DNA of 64,000 nucleotides, from assembly GCF_024508235.1 (NCBI RefSeq), contig NZ_CP101943.1:930001-994000 (forward strand), written 5' to 3'. Of the stretch, positions 6,104 through 16,515 are shown piece after piece. The translations under genes were made by a program, and so were the position numbers. Position 1 is the stretch's first letter. The number at the start of each line of letters is the position of its first letter. Below the pieces are notes generated by a model. It was not told the origin of the DNA and did not search any database. It saw nothing but the letters and a program-made list of their open reading frames with translations. This stretch comes from Halococcus qingdaonensis. Lineage in GTDB: Archaea; Halobacteriota; Halobacteria; Halobacteriales; Halococcaceae.

Positions 6104-8179
6104 ATGTCAGGCGACACCAACACGCTCGAAGCGCTCAGCGAGGAGTACCGTGCATCGATCCCGACCGACCTCCGCACGGCGCGCACGTTCCAGTGGTATC
6201 TGGACGAACTCCGCGAGGAGCCAGCGATCGCCCGCAACGCCCACCAACGCGTCGCGGACATGTTCGACTTCTACGGCAGCGACTACGACGAGGAGACGGG
6301 CGTCGTCGAGTACCATCTCGCCTCCGAGGACCCGCTCGGCGAGGGCGAGAACACCTTCTACGGCCGCGAGATCCACGAGGCCATTCACGAGTTCGTCAAC
6401 AAGGCCAAATCCGGCGCACGCGGGCTCGGGCCGGAACGCCGCATCAAACTGCTCCTGGGGCCGGTCGGCTCGGGGAAGTCGGATTTCGACCGGCAGGTCA
6501 GGCGCTACTTCGAGGACTACACGATGCGCGAGGACGGCCGGATGTACACCTTCCGCTGGACGAACCTGGCCGACGTGATCGCCGACCAGGATCCCGCCGA
6601 CGACGTCGTTCGATCGCCGATGAATCAGGATCCGCTGGTGCTCCTCCCGCTCGATCAGCGCAAACGCGTCGTCGAAGAACTGAACGAGCGCCTCGATGCG
6701 CCCTACACGATCCAGAACGAGCAGTCGCTCGACCCCGCGAGCGAGTTCTACATGGACTCCCTGCTTGGCTACTACGACGACGACCTCCAGCAGGTGCTCG
6801 AAAACCACGTCGAGGTGATGCGGCTCACCGCCGACGAGAACAAGCGTCAGGCGATCGAGACCTTTGAGCCGAAGGACAAGAAAAATCAGGACGAGACCGA
6901 GCTGACGGGCGACGTCAACTACTCGAAGATCGCGGTCTACGGAGAGAGCGACCCGCGAGCCTTCGACTACTCGGGTGCGTTCTGTAACGCCAATCGGGGT
7001 ATCTTCTCCGGCGAGGAGCTCCTCAAACTCCAGCGGGAGTTCCTCTACGACTTCCTCCACGCCACCCAGGAGATGACCATCAAACCGAAGAGCAACCCGC
7101 GGATGGACATCGATCAGGTGATCGTCGGGCGGACGAACATGCCCGAGTACAAGGAGAAGAAGGGCGACGAGAAGATGGAGGCGTTCAACGACCGAACGAA
7201 GCGGATCGACTTCCCTTACGTGCTCCAGTACGACGAGGAGGCGAACATCTACCGGAAGATGCTCGCGAACGCCGACGTGCCCGATATCCACGTCGAGCCC
7301 CACACCCTGGAGATGGCCGGTCTGTTCGGCGTGCTCACCCGGATCGAAGAACCCGACTCCGGGACTGTTGATCTCCTCCAGAAGGCCAAAGCCTACAACG
7401 GTGAGATCGACGAGGCCGAGGACATCGACGTCAAGAAATTGCGCGAGGAGGCGACCGACACCGCCGAGATCGGCGAGGGGATGGAGGGGGTGAGCCCGCG
7501 GTTCATCGGCGACGAGATATCCGAGGCGATCATGGACTCGATGCACCGTGAGAGGGGGTTCCTCTCGCCGTTGACGACGTTCAACCACCTGGAGGGCAAC
7601 CTCGAAAACCACGGCTCGATCGCCGAGGACCTCTTCGACACCTACTACCGCTACCTCGAACTCGTCCGCGAGGAATATCGCGAGCGCGCCATCGAGGACG
7701 TCCGACACGCGCTGGCGTACGATCTCGACGAGATCCAGCGCCAGGGCGAGAAGTATATGGACCACGTGATGGCCTACATCGACGACGACACCGTCGAGGA
7801 CGAGCTCACCGGGCGCGAACAGGGGCCCGACGAGACGTTCCTCCGTTCTGTGGAGGAGAAACTCGACGTGCCCGAAGACCGGAAGGACGACTTCCGTCAG
7901 GAGGTGTCGAACTGGGTGTCGCGTCGCGCTCGCGAGGGCGATACGTTCAACCCACAGGACAACGACCGTCTGCGGCGGGCCCTGGAGCGCAAGCTCTGGG
8001 AGGATAAGAAACACAACATCAACTTCTCGGCGCTGGTGTCGTCGGGGGAGATGGACGACGAGGAGCGCAGCGCGTGGATCGACGCGCTGATCGAACAGGG
8101 CTACACCCGTGGTGGGGCCAAGGAGGTGCTCGAATTCGCCGGTGCCGAAGTCGCCAAAACCGAACTGGAAGACGAGTGA
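6104..8179 (+). CDS. prkA: PrkA family serine protein kinase, paralog 1
   Basis: Encodes 691 residues from MSGDTNTLEALSEEYRAS. The PrkA AAA-like domain carries a Walker A motif GPVGSGKS (residues 119-126), a later GRTNMPEYK segment, and the PrkA C-terminal kinase-like domain with helical EEKLDVPEDRKDDF stretches. PrkA/YeaG proteins are stress-linked Ser/Thr kinases; a Lon-like protease activity has also been proposed for Bacillus PrkA. In Escherichia coli YeaG works with YeaH, as here. It overlaps the next kinase by one base (TGATG). An in-frame upstream GTG at 5942 would add a hydrophobic leader and is not preferred. Confidence 0.92.
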   Translation: MSGDTNTLEALSEEYRASIPTDLRTARTFQWYLDELREEPAIARNAHQRVADMFDFYGSDYDEETGVVEYHLASEDPLGEGENTFYGREIHEAIHEFVNKAKSGARGLGPERRIKLLLGPVGSGKSDFDRQVRRYFEDYTMREDGRMYTFRWTNLADVIADQDPADDVVRSPMNQDPLVLLPLDQRKRVVEELNERLDAPYTIQNEQSLDPASEFYMDSLLGYYDDDLQQVLENHVEVMRLTADENKRQAIETFEPKDKKNQDETELTGDVNYSKIAVYGESDPRAFDYSGAFCNANRGIFSGEELLKLQREFLYDFLHATQEMTIKPKSNPRMDIDQVIVGRTNMPEYKEKKGDEKMEAFNDRTKRIDFPYVLQYDEEANIYRKMLANADVPDIHVEPHTLEMAGLFGVLTRIEEPDSGTVDLLQKAKAYNGEIDEAEDIDVKKLREEATDTAEIGEGMEGVSPRFIGDEISEAIMDSMHRERGFLSPLTTFNHLEGNLENHGSIAEDLFDTYYRYLELVREEYRERAIEDVRHALAYDLDEIQRQGEKYMDHVMAYIDDDTVEDELTGREQGPDETFLRSVEEKLDVPEDRKDDFRQEVSNWVSRRAREGDTFNPQDNDRLRRALERKLWEDKKHNINFSALVSSGEMDDEERSAWIDALIEQGYTRGGAKEVLEFAGAEVAKTELEDE

Positions 8180-10467
8180 TGACTGACCGAGAGAGCGGCG
8201 AGAGCTACGTCACCGCGGCCGACCGCGCGCTCCAGGAGACCTACGAGGAGCCGATGAGCCTCGCCGAATACGTCGATGCGGCGCTCTCCCAGCCCCGGAT
8301 CGCCGCCCACGCCGCGAAGTATCTCGTCGCCGCCATCGAGGCCGCCGGGACCAGAACCGTGATCGAGGAGGGCGAGGAGACCGAGCGCTACCGGTTCTTC
8401 GACGACCCACACAACGACGGTGAGCACGCGATCCTCGGCAACACCGCGGTGCTCAACGCGTTCGTCGACGATCTGCGCTCGATCGCCGCCGGCCGGGGGA
8501 AAGACGAGAAGATCATCTGGCTCGCCGGCCCCACGGCGACGGGCAAGTCCGAACTGAAGCGTTGTCTCATCAACGGGCTGCGCGAGTTCTCGAAGACCGA
8601 CGCCGGTCGGCGCTACACCGTCGAGTGGAACGTCGCGGGCCTCGGCGAGTCGGCCGGGCTGACCTACGGCGGCGAGTACCGCGACGACGAGGACGACTGG
8701 TACGAGAGCCCCGTCCAATCACATCCGCTGACCGTCTTCCCGCCGGAGGTGCGTACGGAGATCGTCGAGGCACTCAACGAGCGCAGCGACGATCACGTCC
8801 CGATCACCGTCGAGGGACGTCTCGATCCGTTCTGCCGTGAAGCCTACGACTACCTCGAGGAGCGGTACCGCCGCGACGGGGTGCGGGACCTGTTCTCAGC
8901 CGTGACGGACAGGCGTCACCTCCGGGTAAAGAACTATGTCGTCGATGTCGGGCAGGGTATCGGCGTGCTCCATTCGGAGGACGACGGCTCGCCGAAGGAA
9001 CGGCTCGTCGGCTCGTGGATGGCAGGAATGGTGCGCGAACTCGATTCGCGAGGCCGAAAGAACCCGCAGGCGTTCTCCTACGACGGCGTGCTCTCGCAGG
9101 GCAACGGACTGTTGACGATCGTCGAGGACGCCGCCCAGCACGCGGATCTCCTCCGCAAGCTGCTCAACGTGCCCGACGAGGGATCCGTGAAGCTCGACAA
9201 GGGAATCGGGATGGACGTCGACACGCAGATGATCATCATCTCGAACCCCGACTTAGAGGCGCAGTTGAACCAGCACGCCGAGCGCAACGCCGACGACCCG
9301 TTGAAGGCGCTCAAGCGCCGCCTCGACAGGCGCGAGTTCGACTATCTCACGAACGTCTCGCTCGAAGCCGAGCTCATCCGGCGCGAACTCGCGAACGAGA
9401 CCGGGATCTGGCGTGCCGAGAGCTACGAGGCGCTCGAACGGACGATCGCCGAGCCGGTCACGGTGTCGGTCGGCGGTGACGACGATATCTCCGAGATCGA
9501 GCTCGCCCCACACGCGGTCGGGGCGGCTGCGCTCTACAGCGTCGTCACGCGGCTCGACGACGATGACCTCCCGGCGGGGATGGAGCTCGTCGACAAGGCG
9601 CTGCTGTTCGATCGCGGCTATCTCCAGCATGGAGACGAGCGCACCGAGCGTGAAGCGTTCGATTTCGACGAGGACAGCGCCGACGGCGAGAGCGGGATCC
9701 CCGTCACCTACACGCGCGACGTCATCGCCGATCTGCTGTACGCCGAGCGCGAGCGCCACCATGTCGATCTCCCCGTCGAGGACGTCGTCATGCCACAGGA
9801 CGTCCTGGACGCGATGGCGGCCGAACTGGCCGAGGCACCGGTGTTCTCGACGACCGAGCGCGGCGAGTTCGAGAGCCGCGTCGTCCAAGTGAAAAACCAG
9901 GTGTTCGAGCGCCAGCGCGAGGACGTGCTCGAAGCGCTGCTGCACGACAAGCGCGTCGACGAGGCAACCGTCGCCGAGTACGTCGAACACGTCTACGCGT
10001 GGGCGGCGGACGAACAGGTCGAGAACGACCGTGGCGAGCGCGAGGAGCCCGACCCGCTCGTGATGAAGGTCTTCGAGACCGAGCATCTCGGGCGGTTCGG
10101 CTCCGAGAGCTACGACGGAAGTCAACCCTCGCCGGCGGTCAGGGAGTTCCGCATGGAGAAGATCATCACCGCGCTCAACCGCCACGCGTGGCACAGCCGC
10201 GACGACGAGTTCCGGGCGAGCGACGTCGCACTCACCGAGATCCCGGTGATCGACACCGTGCTCGGGAGCCACGACTGGGACGACGTCCGGCGGGCCTACG
10301 AGGACTTCGACCCGCGTCAGTGGGAGGACCCGCCCAGTGGAACCGAGACGGCGCGGCTGAAGGAACAGACGATCGAGAAGATGGTCGAGCTGTTCGACTA
10401 CAGCGCAGCGAGCGCCGAGCTGACCAGCCGGCACGTCATGGGACAGGTGAGCTACAGATGGGACTGA
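8179..10467 (+). CDS. PrkA family serine protein kinase, paralog 2
   Basis: Encodes 762 residues, clearly diverged from the first kinase. It has its own Walker A GPTATGKS (residues 117-124), then [47 protein letters not shown] and a long C-terminal kinase region. It is longer than paralog 1, with an insertion before the P-loop and a different N-terminus. Start and stop overlap both neighbours, which indicates translational coupling. The role is inferred: a second kinase that may phosphorylate, or form a complex with, the first. Confidence 0.9.
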   Translation: MTDRESGESYVTAADRALQETYEEPMSLAEYVDAALSQPRIAAHAAKYLVAAIEAAGTRTVIEEGEETERYRFFDDPHNDGEHAILGNTAVLNAFVDDLRSIAAGRGKDEKIIWLAGPTATGKSELKRCLINGLREFSKTDAGRRYTVEWNVAGLGESAGLTYGGEYRDDEDDWYESPVQSHPLTVFPPEVRTEIVEALNERSDDHVPITVEGRLDPFCREAYDYLEERYRRDGVRDLFSAVTDRRHLRVKNYVVDVGQGIGVLHSEDDGSPKERLVGSWMAGMVRELDSRGRKNPQAFSYDGVLSQGNGLLTIVEDAAQHADLLRKLLNVPDEGSVKLDKGIGMDVDTQMIIISNPDLEAQLNQHAERNADDPLKALKRRLDRREFDYLTNVSLEAELIRRELANETGIWRAESYEALERTIAEPVTVSVGGDDDISEIELAPHAVGAAALYSVVTRLDDDDLPAGMELVDKALLFDRGYLQHGDERTEREAFDFDEDSADGESGIPVTYTRDVIADLLYAERERHHVDLPVEDVVMPQDVLDAMAAELAEAPVFSTTERGEFESRVVQVKNQVFERQREDVLEALLHDKRVDEATVAEYVEHVYAWAADEQVENDRGEREEPDPLVMKVFETEHLGRFGSESYDGSQPSPAVREFRMEKIITALNRHAWHSRDDEFRASDVALTEIPVIDTVLGSHDWDDVRRAYEDFDPRQWEDPPSGTETARLKEQTIEKMVELFDYSAASAELTSRHVMGQVSYRWD

Positions 10468-11768
10468 GGGAGGACCTCGAACGCTACCGTGAGGTCGGCG
10501 AGGAGCGCCGCGAGGATCTCGCGGAGTTCATTCAGTACGGCGATCTCGGCGGCAGCGGCCCGGATTCGGTGCGAGTCCCGGTGAAGATCATCGACCTGCC
10601 GGGCTTCGAGTACGACAAGCGCGACCAGGGCGGCGTCGGACAGGGCGACGGCGACACGCCCCAGCCGGGCCAGCCGGTCGGCCAGCCACAGCCGGGCGAC
10701 GAGGAGGGCGATCCCGGCGAGGAGGGCGGCGAGCACGAGTACTACGAGATGGACCCCGAGGAGTTCGCCCAGGAGCTCGACGAGCGACTGGGGCTCGATC
10801 TCGAACCGAAGGGCAAGCGCGTCGTCGAGGAGACCGAGGGCGATTACACCGACGTCAGTCGGACGGGACCGAACAGCACGCTCGATTTCGAGCGGATGTT
10901 CAAACAGGGGCTGAAGCGCAAGCTCGCGACGGATTTCGATCACGAGTACGTCCGCGAGGCGCTCAGGGTCGACGGGATGGGCCCCGAGAGCGTCTTCGAG
11001 TGGGCGCGCGGCAAGCACCTGCCCGTCTCGCGGGCGTGGCTCGACGACGAGTACGCGAAACTCGCGGCCAGCGAGCGCACGCGCTGGCCGTCGATCGAGA
11101 CGATGGAGCGCAACGTCGAGGCCGAGGACACCGCTACCCGCATCCGCAAGGAGGGGGTCGATCACGTGCCCTTCCGTCGCGAGGACGAGCGCTACCGCTA
11201 CCCCGAGATCGTCGAGGAGTACGAGAAGAACGTCGTCGTCGTGAACATCCGCGACGTCTCCGGATCGATGCGCGAGCAGAAGCGCGAGCTCGTCGAGCGG
11301 ACGTTCACGCCGCTCGACTGGTATCTCACGGGCAAGTACGACCGCGCCGAGTTCGTCTACATCGCCCACGACGCCGAGGCGTGGCGCGTCGAGCGCGAGG
11401 AGTTCTTCGGCATCCGCTCTGGAGGAGGAACCAAAATTTCGAGCGCGTACGAGCTCGCGGCAGCGATCCTCGACGAGGAGTATCCGTGGAACGACTGGAA
11501 CAGATACGTATTCGCAGCGGGCGACTCCGAGAACTCCTCGAACGACACCGAGGAGTACGTCATCCCGCAGATGGAGGCGATCCCCGCGAACCTCCATGCC
11601 TACGTCGAGACGCAGCCGTCGGGCAACGCGATCAACGCGACCCACGCCGAGGAGGTCGAACGCCACTTCCACGACAGCGACAACGTCGCCGTCGCGTACG
11701 TCAACGGCCCGGGGGACGTCGTCGACGCGATCGAAACCATCCTGAACACCGAGGACGACAATGACTGA
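10458..11768 (+). CDS. YeaH/DUF444 family von Willebrand A protein
   Basis: Encodes 436 residues; its ATG lies inside the end of the upstream kinase (10-nt overlap). An N-terminal charged region is followed by a Gly/Pro/Gln/Glu-rich linker (about residues 58-95) and a C-terminal von Willebrand A-like domain with a MIDAS-type motif RDVSGSM (about residues 264-270). DUF444 proteins such as YeaH are partners of PrkA/YeaG kinases in bacteria. The metal site implies a protein-interaction role rather than catalysis. Confidence 0.92.
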   Translation: MGLREDLERYREVGEERREDLAEFIQYGDLGGSGPDSVRVPVKIIDLPGFEYDKRDQGGVGQGDGDTPQPGQPVGQPQPGDEEGDPGEEGGEHEYYEMDPEEFAQELDERLGLDLEPKGKRVVEETEGDYTDVSRTGPNSTLDFERMFKQGLKRKLATDFDHEYVREALRVDGMGPESVFEWARGKHLPVSRAWLDDEYAKLAASERTRWPSIETMERNVEAEDTATRIRKEGVDHVPFRREDERYRYPEIVEEYEKNVVVVNIRDVSGSMREQKRELVERTFTPLDWYLTGKYDRAEFVYIAHDAEAWRVEREEFFGIRSGGGTKISSAYELAAAILDEEYPWNDWNRYVFAAGDSENSSNDTEEYVIPQMEAIPANLHAYVETQPSGNAINATHAEEVERHFHDSDNVAVAYVNGPGDVVDAIETILNTEDDND

Positions 11769-13752
11769 CCGCATCAGCGCACAGCGAGCGGCCGACAGCC
11801 TCGAAGAGCCGGTGAGCGAGGCCGCGAACCTCGCTCACAAACTGGGGCTCGACCCCTACCGCGTGAACTACTGGATCGTCGACTACGACGAGATGAACGA
11901 ACTCATCGCCTACGACGGGTTCCAGACCAGATATCCGCACTGGCGCTGGGGGATGAAATACGACCGCCAGCAGAAACAGAACCAGTTCCTCGGCGGGAAG
12001 GCCTTCGAGATCGTCAACAACGACGACCCCGCGCACGCGTTCCTCCAGGAATCGAACAGTCTCGCCGACCAGAAGGCGGTCATCACCCACGTCGAGGCGC
12101 ACGCGGATTTCTTCGCGCACAACCAGTGGTTCGGCCTGTTCACCGGCGGCGGGACGCCGGACGCGGCGGCGATGCTCGCGCGACACGCCGACGCGATCGC
12201 CGCGTTCATGCGCGATCCCGATATCGAGCGCGAGGCCGTCGAGAGCTGGATCGACACGATCCAGTGTCTGGAGACGAACATCGACCGGCATCGGGCGTTC
12301 GAGAGCGCGAGCGCGGAGGAGGCTCCCGGGATCGAGGACGACGACATCGCCGATCGACTCGACGAGCTCGATCTCGGGGCCGACGTCGTCAGCGAGGTGT
12401 TCGACGACGACTGGCTCGAAGCCCAGCGCGAGGAGGAGCCGTCGGGGGCGATCCCGCCCGAACCCGAGCCCGATCTGCTCGCCTTCCTCTTCCGTCACGG
12501 GATGGCCTACGACGAGGAGCGCGAGAAGGCCGTCGAGATGGAGGAGTGGCAGCGCACAGTTTTGGAACTGCTCCGCCGGGAGGCATACTACTTCGCCGCC
12601 CAGCGGATGACGAAGGTGATGAACGAGGGCTGGGCGGCCTACTGGGAGTCGATGATGATGGGCGAGGAGAACTTCGCCGGCACCGATGAATTCCTGAGCT
12701 ACGCCGACCATCAGGCGCGCGTGCTCGCCTCACCGGGGCTCAATCCGTACAAACTCGGCAAGGAGCTCTGGGAGTACATCGAGAACTCGGTCAACCGCCG
12801 CGAGGTCTGCGAGCGCCTGCTCCGCGTCGAGGGAATCACGTGGCGCAACTTCCACGACGTGGTCGATTTCGAGACTGTCGCGGCGGCGCTCGCGCCCGAT
12901 CCCGTCATCGATCGGATCGCGGGCGATGGGCTCGCGGCGTTCGATCCCGACGACCCGCGGGTAGATGGCGAGGCGCTCGCGACCGCGAAGAACGGCGAGA
13001 TCGACGTCGATCGTTATCCCTGGAAACTCCTCACCTACGAGGGAATGGCCGAGCGCCACTACTCGCTTGCCAAACCCCAGAACAGCGGCTTCCTCCAGCG
13101 GACGAGCCGCGAGGAGCTCGAACGGATCTCGCGATACCTGTTCGACGATTCGCGGTACAGCGACGTCGACGAGGCGCTCGCCGACGTGGAATACACGGCG
13201 GGCTGGAACCGCCTCTTCGAGATCCGCGAGAGCCACAACGACGTGACCTTCCTCGACGAGTTCCTCTCCCAGGAGTTCGTCGACGACAACGACTACTTCA
13301 CCTACGAGTACACGCAGGCCACAGGTGATTATCGGGCGACCTCGACGGACTACGAGGACGTGAAGAAGAAACTCCTGCTCCAGTTCACCAACTTCGGCAA
13401 GCCCACCATCACCGTGCAGGACGGCAACTACAACAACCGCAACGAGCTGCTGCTCGCCCACCACTACAACGGCGTGATGCTCGACGTCGAACAGGCACGA
13501 CAGACTCTCGAACGCGTGTTCGACCTCTGGGGACGGCCGGTGAACCTCAAGACGATCGTCAAGGAGCTCGACGAGCACGACCTCGAAGTCGCGAAACGCC
13601 GCGAGCGCGAGCCCGATCCCGACGAGCGCGGCAAGCTCATCCGCTACGACGGCGAATCGTTCACCGTCGAGGATCTCTCGTGGAGCGAGGTCGAGGGGAT
13701 CGCCGCGACGGACGTCGATTACGACACGAAACCCGACGAGTGGCTCGCGTGA
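11761..13752 (+). CDS. SpoVR family protein
   Basis: Encodes 663 residues; the ATG overlaps the end of the yeaH-like gene by 8 nt. It has the SpoVR signatures: an N-terminal [36 protein letters not shown] region (about residues 33-67), HNQWF, an [21 protein letters not shown] segment (about residues 273-293) and a C-terminal [13 protein letters not shown] region. It is longer than bacterial YcgB/SpoVR (about 470-510) through an acidic insertion near residues 180-245. Together with PrkA and YeaH it forms the known YeaG-YeaH-YcgB association. Biochemical function is unknown. Confidence 0.92.
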   Translation: MTDRISAQRAADSLEEPVSEAANLAHKLGLDPYRVNYWIVDYDEMNELIAYDGFQTRYPHWRWGMKYDRQQKQNQFLGGKAFEIVNNDDPAHAFLQESNSLADQKAVITHVEAHADFFAHNQWFGLFTGGGTPDAAAMLARHADAIAAFMRDPDIEREAVESWIDTIQCLETNIDRHRAFESASAEEAPGIEDDDIADRLDELDLGADVVSEVFDDDWLEAQREEEPSGAIPPEPEPDLLAFLFRHGMAYDEEREKAVEMEEWQRTVLELLRREAYYFAAQRMTKVMNEGWAAYWESMMMGEENFAGTDEFLSYADHQARVLASPGLNPYKLGKELWEYIENSVNRREVCERLLRVEGITWRNFHDVVDFETVAAALAPDPVIDRIAGDGLAAFDPDDPRVDGEALATAKNGEIDVDRYPWKLLTYEGMAERHYSLAKPQNSGFLQRTSREELERISRYLFDDSRYSDVDEALADVEYTAGWNRLFEIRESHNDVTFLDEFLSQEFVDDNDYFTYEYTQATGDYRATSTDYEDVKKKLLLQFTNFGKPTITVQDGNYNNRNELLLAHHYNGVMLDVEQARQTLERVFDLWGRPVNLKTIVKELDEHDLEVAKRREREPDPDERGKLIRYDGESFTVEDLSWSEVEGIAATDVDYDTKPDEWLA

Positions 13753-13834
13753 ACCCCCGACCGACGACGATACTGTCACATCCGAAAGGGCTATCGTTCG
13801 GACCGGTATCAGTACGCACGATGGGGCGAGCGCC

Positions 13835-14482
13835 ATGAGGTATTTCGAGTTCACGATCAAACCCGACGACGGGGCGATCCATCCCGTCGATAGCGTCATC
13901 ATCGAGACACCCGGCGTCACGCGCGAGGCGCTCGTCCACGTCAACGCGCTCGCCAACGGGACGGGCGTGATGCTCTATCGGCTCCGTGGCGATCCCGAGA
14001 AGCTCCAAGCGCGCCTCGACGGCCATCCGGAGCTGCTCTCGTGTTCGTCGATCGCCGTCGAGGGCGAGACGTTCCATTTCTACGTTCACGTCAAACCGGG
14101 CCAGCCCGCTGGCCGGCTGATGTCCGTCGCCCAGAAGTACGCACTGATGATCGTCCCGCCGCTGGCGTTCGTCGAGGGTGGGCTCCGGATCACCGTCGTC
14201 GGTACCCACGAGATGCTCCAGCAGGCGCTGGAGGAACTACCCGAAGAGACACGGATCACCGTCGAACAGGTCGGCGAGTATTCGCCCGACGAGCGAAACG
14301 TGCTCTCGCTGCTGACCGACCGTCAGCTCGAAGTGTTCGAGACCGCCGTCGAGAACGGCTACTACGAGGTGCCGCGGCAGGCGACCCACGAGGACATCGC
14401 CGGCACGCTCGACTGCGCGCCGAGCACGGTTGACGAACACCTCCGGAAGGCCGAATCGCGAATCCTCACGTCGCTCGTCTGA
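13835..14482 (+). CDS. bat-type HTH-10 transcriptional regulator
   Basis: Encodes 215 residues. The N-terminal 150 residues form a ligand/sensor-like region (MRYFEFTIKPDDGAIHP...). The C-terminal region has the bacterio-opsin-activator HTH pattern: LTDRQLEVFETAVENGYYEVPRQATHEDIAGTLDCAPSTVDEHLRKAE (about residues 164-211). It begins 82 nt after spoVR on the same strand, so it may be the last gene of the stress operon or have its own promoter. A role in regulating the operon is inferred from position only. Confidence 0.85.
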   Translation: MRYFEFTIKPDDGAIHPVDSVIIETPGVTREALVHVNALANGTGVMLYRLRGDPEKLQARLDGHPELLSCSSIAVEGETFHFYVHVKPGQPAGRLMSVAQKYALMIVPPLAFVEGGLRITVVGTHEMLQQALEELPEETRITVEQVGEYSPDERNVLSLLTDRQLEVFETAVENGYYEVPRQATHEDIAGTLDCAPSTVDEHLRKAESRILTSLV

Positions 14483-14512
14483 AACCCGGGAACCGGCTCG
14501 GCCTCGCCCGAT

Positions 14513-16111
14513 TCAGCCCTGCCCGACCAGGCGCTCCTCGTCCTCCCAGTAGTCCTCGCGGAGTTCGTATTTCTGAACCTTGCCGGTCGCGGTCTCGGGC
14601 AGGTCGTCGACGAACTCGACGGTCTTCGGGATCTTGTACCGTGCAAGATGCTCGCCGGCGAACTCGCGGACGGCCTCGCCCGTGAGGTCGGTATCGGGCT
14701 TCGCTACGACCAGCGCCGTCACCGCCTCGCCCCACTCGTCGCTCGGAGTCGGGATCACGGCCGCCTTGGCGATGTCGGGGTGGTCGTAGAGGGTGTCCTC
14801 GACGGCGATAGAGGAGACGTTCTCGCCGCCGGAGATGATGATGTCCTTTTCCCTGTCCTGGATGGCAACCATCCCGTCCTCGTCCATCGTGGCGAGGTCC
14901 TCGGTGTGGAAGTAACCGGGGAGCTTGGCGTTGAACGCCTCCTCGGTGATATCGGGCTTGTTGAGATATCGGTCCATTACCTGGTTGCCCTTGACGACGA
15001 TCTCGCCGAGCGTCGCGCCGTCGCGCGGCACGTCGTTGCCGTCGTCGTCCACAACCCGGACATCGGTCGCGAGCACCTCGCTGCCCTGCTTCACCTTGAG
15101 GTCGCGCCCACGTTCGGCGAGTCGCCGCGGCGAGTTCGAGGAGGTGATCAGCGGCGCGGTCTCGGTCAGCCCGTAGAGGTGGATGACCCGCCAGCCGATG
15201 TCGTCCTCGATACTGGAGAGGGTGGCGGTCGCGGGCGCGCTGCCGGCGGTGGCGATGCGCACGTCGCGCTCGCCGGTCGTCACGATGTCGGGGTTCTCGT
15301 CGTAGTGGGCGATGAGCCGGTTCAGCACCGTCGGCGCGCCACACAGGTAGGAAACGTCGTGCTCGCGCACCCGTTCGAGAGTCCCCTCCGGCTCGAACGT
15401 GCGCTGGCAGACGTGGGTCGCGCCCGTCCCGGTGATGGCGTAGGTGTGGCCCCAGCCGTTGCAGTGGAACATCGGCAGCGTCCAGAGATAGGTATCGTCG
15501 TCGCGGATCTCCTTGTGGTGGTTGAGAACGAGCGCGTGCCAGTGCTCGGTCCGATGGGTCCGGACGACGCCCTTCGGATCGCCGGTCGTCCCCGACGTGT
15601 AGTTGATCGAGGCGTCATCGTCCTCCGCGATCTCTGGTCGGTCGGGTCGGTCAGTCGGCTGAGCCGCGAGCCACTCCTCGTAGTCCACCCAGTCGCCGTC
15701 GATGGCGTCGGCCTCGTAGCCGACGAACGACTCGGCGGGCACCGACTCGCGCACCGCCTCGACGTTCTCGGCGTAGTCGTAGTCGGCGATGACGACGTCG
15801 GCATCGCAGTCGTTCAGGATGTAGTCGAAGTCGTCGGGCACCAGCAGGTAGTTCATCGGGACGAACACGGCTCCGAGCTGGTTCACGCCGTAGAGCGTTT
15901 CGAGGAAGTAGTGCGTGTTCGGCGAGAGCAACGCCACCCGATCACCCTGCTCGACACCCATCTCCAGGAGAGCGTGTGAAACCTGATTCACCCGCTCGGC
16001 GAACTCGTCGTACGTGTATTCGGTCCCGTCGTGGGCGATCACACCGACGACGTCCGAATAGAGATCGACCGCCCGATCCAGGAAGTCGGTCGTTAGCATT
16101 TCTACCTTCAT
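14513..16111 (-). CDS. Acyl-CoA synthetase (AMP-forming; fatty-acid CoA ligase type)
   Basis: Encodes 532 residues, the usual length. The AMP-binding P-loop YTSGTTGDPKGV lies at about residues 170-181. Other adenylate-forming motifs are LYGLTETAP (about 317) and YFHTEDLATMDEDGMVAIQDREKDIIISGGENVSS (about 390-425). The catalytic Lys region near the C-terminus is present as ETATGKVQKYELR. It activates a carboxylic acid to acyl-CoA; the chain length is not deducible. The upstream gap carries repeat copy A. Confidence 0.88.
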   Translation of the reverse strand: MKVEMLTTDFLDRAVDLYSDVVGVIAHDGTEYTYDEFAERVNQVSHALLEMGVEQGDRVALLSPNTHYFLETLYGVNQLGAVFVPMNYLLVPDDFDYILNDCDADVVIADYDYAENVEAVRESVPAESFVGYEADAIDGDWVDYEEWLAAQPTDRPDRPEIAEDDDASINYTSGTTGDPKGVVRTHRTEHWHALVLNHHKEIRDDDTYLWTLPMFHCNGWGHTYAITGTGATHVCQRTFEPEGTLERVREHDVSYLCGAPTVLNRLIAHYDENPDIVTTGERDVRIATAGSAPATATLSSIEDDIGWRVIHLYGLTETAPLITSSNSPRRLAERGRDLKVKQGSEVLATDVRVVDDDGNDVPRDGATLGEIVVKGNQVMDRYLNKPDITEEAFNAKLPGYFHTEDLATMDEDGMVAIQDREKDIIISGGENVSSIAVEDTLYDHPDIAKAAVIPTPSDEWGEAVTALVVAKPDTDLTGEAVREFAGEHLARYKIPKTVEFVDDLPETATGKVQKYELREDYWEDEERLVGQG

Positions 16112-16169
16112 GAACTATCCAACACCTTCGCGGGCGGCGACTAATGCCTTTCGGCACCCACTTTTTTAC

Positions 16170-16440
16170 TCCTCGGGTGGCCTCCCTATGGTCGGCCATC
16201 ACTCTCTGCTCACGGGCGCGAAGCGCCCGTTCGCACGGCGCGAGGGACCGAAGGTCCCTCGCTGGTCGCAAAAACCTGGACTAAAAATACCTGCTCGCTC
16301 CCTATGGTCGCTCGCAGTGAACCGCGCTCGCTCCGCTCGCGCGGACGTCCATCAGCACAGCAGCGCAGAAGCCCTCGCTCCCTCACTTCGTTCGGTCGCC
16401 CGCCCTTCATCCACCAGGAGAGTTTGCTCTCCTGAGCCTC
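16170..16440 (+). repeat. Dispersed structured repeat, copy A (fills the 400-nt gap between valS and the acyl-CoA ligase)
   Basis: The gap at 16112-16515 has no credible gene. It contains two adjacent 8-bp stem-loops, both with GAA loops (16212-16230 and 16242-16260). It then has GCAAAAACCTGGACTAAA, a CGCGCTCGCTCCGCTCGCGCG palindrome and GCAGAAGCCCTCGCTC, ending CGCCCTTCATCCACCAGGA. The first part is homologous to copy B (reverse complement of 190-415) and the last part to copy C (20642-20735). Seen from valS (minus strand), it lies just after the stop codon. Confidence 0.7.
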
Positions 16441-16515
16441 GGCTCGCGTCGCTCGCCGAGATGCCAGGCACCGCAACCGCCGGCAGGCGGGGCCGCATCG
16501 GCGGCACCCACCAAG

